A stretch of 5,491 nucleotides of DNA from Actinomycetota bacterium (GTDB taxonomy: Bacteria; Actinomycetota; Actinomycetes; Nanopelagicales; Nanopelagicaceae): contig CANHRF010000073.1 in assembly GCA_947463335.1 (NCBI GenBank), forward strand, positions 1 to 5,491. Direction: 5' to 3'. Of this stretch, positions 5,322 through 5,491 are shown piece after piece; position 1 is the stretch's first letter, and each line of letters opens with the position of its first letter. The position numbers and the translations under genes were made by a program. The notes below the pieces were generated by a model that searched no databases, was not told the DNA's origin, and saw nothing but the letters and a program-made list of their open reading frames with translations.

Positions 5322-5396
5322 ATGGAGACGATTGCGCAAGGATTAATTGTCGCGCTAGCGATGATGGTGATCATTTGGACGATAAGTAGGCTCTAA
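5322..5396 (+). CDS. Putative 24-residue single-pass membrane micropeptide
   Basis: An ATG directly follows the ygfZ TAA (TAA 5319-5321, ATG 5322-5324) and opens a 24-codon frame. The peptide starts METIAQG, continues with the hydrophobic run LIVALAMMVIIW, and ends TISRL, so it has the length and composition of one membrane helix with a basic C-terminal end. Abutting stop and start codons favour reinitiation by ribosomes finishing ygfZ; no separate ribosome-binding site is needed, though AACAAG-like purines lie in the ygfZ end. No family is recognised. It could be a chance open frame, because hydrophobic frames of this size are not rare. Confidence 0.4.
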   Translation: METIAQGLIVALAMMVIIWTISRL

Positions 5397-5413
5397 AGCC
5401 TTAGGATTAAGGC
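5388..5413 (+). promoter_or_regulatory. Two overlapping inverted repeats over a putative promoter
   Basis: AGGCT (5388-5392), loop CTAA, AGCCT (5397-5401) forms one 5-bp stem. GCCTTA (5398-5403), loop GGAT, TAAGGC (5408-5413) forms a perfect 6-bp stem. They share GCCT, so in RNA only one can form. TAGGAT (5402-5407) is a -10 candidate six bases before the GTG at 5414, so at DNA level the second palindrome covers the promoter and could be an operator. No T-run follows, so neither is an intrinsic terminator. Confidence 0.4.
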
Positions 5414-5491
5414 GTGGAAATCGTAAGCGCCGTTCTTCTTGCATTGATCTCATTGGTAATTGGCGTTGCGCTAGTTATCTATGGATTTCGC
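5414..5491 (+). CDS. N-terminus of a membrane-anchored protein (partial)
   Basis: A GTG at 5414 opens a frame that runs to the window end without a stop (26 codons). The product starts MEIVSAVLLALISLVIG and continues VALVIYGFR, a single hydrophobic helix followed by a basic residue, as in a signal anchor. The GTG is six bases after TAGGAT (5402-5407), and AGGA within it is at Shine-Dalgarno distance, so the start is supported either way. The family cannot be told from this part; proteins such as RmuC begin with a similar anchor, but nothing here proves it. Confidence 0.55.
   Translation, partial: MEIVSAVLLALISLVIGVALVIYGFR

Noticed and set aside
5045..5374. 109-residue minus-strand frame opposite the ygfZ 3' end
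   Set aside because: It is antisense to conserved ygfZ sequence, with Thr/Ala/Ile-rich composition and no domain.

Overview
The window looks like a chromosomal segment of a small-genome, moderate-GC actinobacterium, most plausibly an aquatic lineage of the Nanopelagicales (acI) type. The evidence is the gene content: a near-canonical actinobacterial GlnR, the catalytic half of a mycothiol synthase (MshD), a Nur-like Fur repressor, a DUF4395 membrane protein and an actinobacterial YgfZ. The gene order resembles the glnR regions of high-GC actinobacteria, but base composition is only moderate and spacing is very tight. The taxon is inferred from protein resemblance and compactness, not from a marker gene.

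Layout. Bases 2-253 are the C-terminal end of an aldose 1-epimerase-like enzyme. A class III PLP aminotransferase of unknown substrate follows (278-1636, +). It converges on a minus-strand pair, glnR (2825-2112) and an MshD-like single-domain acetyltransferase (2106-1633); the two convergent genes share a CTAG at their stop codons. A membrane-anchored thioredoxin (2889-3302, +) diverges from glnR. Next come a short gap, a DUF4395 membrane protein (3513-3932), a Nur-like Fur repressor (3993-4400) and the folate-binding Fe-S protein YgfZ (4416-5321). A 24-codon membrane micro-ORF abuts the YgfZ stop (5322-5396), and a further membrane-anchored protein starts at 5414 and runs off the end.

The most interesting element is in the gap before DUF4395. 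A 27-codon ORF (3364-3447) encodes a peptide ending KRRVIDYGRLAGSMCRA. This resembles the Arg-rich, Cys-ending leader peptides that precede sulfur and cysteine genes in actinobacteria. It starts exactly six bases after a TATTCT -10 element, so it looks leaderless. It contains a 7-bp inverted repeat, and a segment complementary to the DUF4395 ribosome-binding region. I propose a leader-peptide attenuator controlling DUF4395 and perhaps the genes after it.

The same arrangement, a TANNNT hexamer, six bases, then the start codon, occurs before the aminotransferase, the leader ORF, the Fur gene and the last partial gene. This suggests that leaderless transcription is common here. Functionally the plus-strand cluster links thiol redox chemistry (thioredoxin, DUF4395), metal sensing (Nur-like) and Fe-S maintenance (YgfZ). 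The minus-strand pair links nitrogen regulation (GlnR) with low-molecular-weight thiol acetylation. I saw no tRNA, rRNA, CRISPR array, insertion sequence or phage gene.
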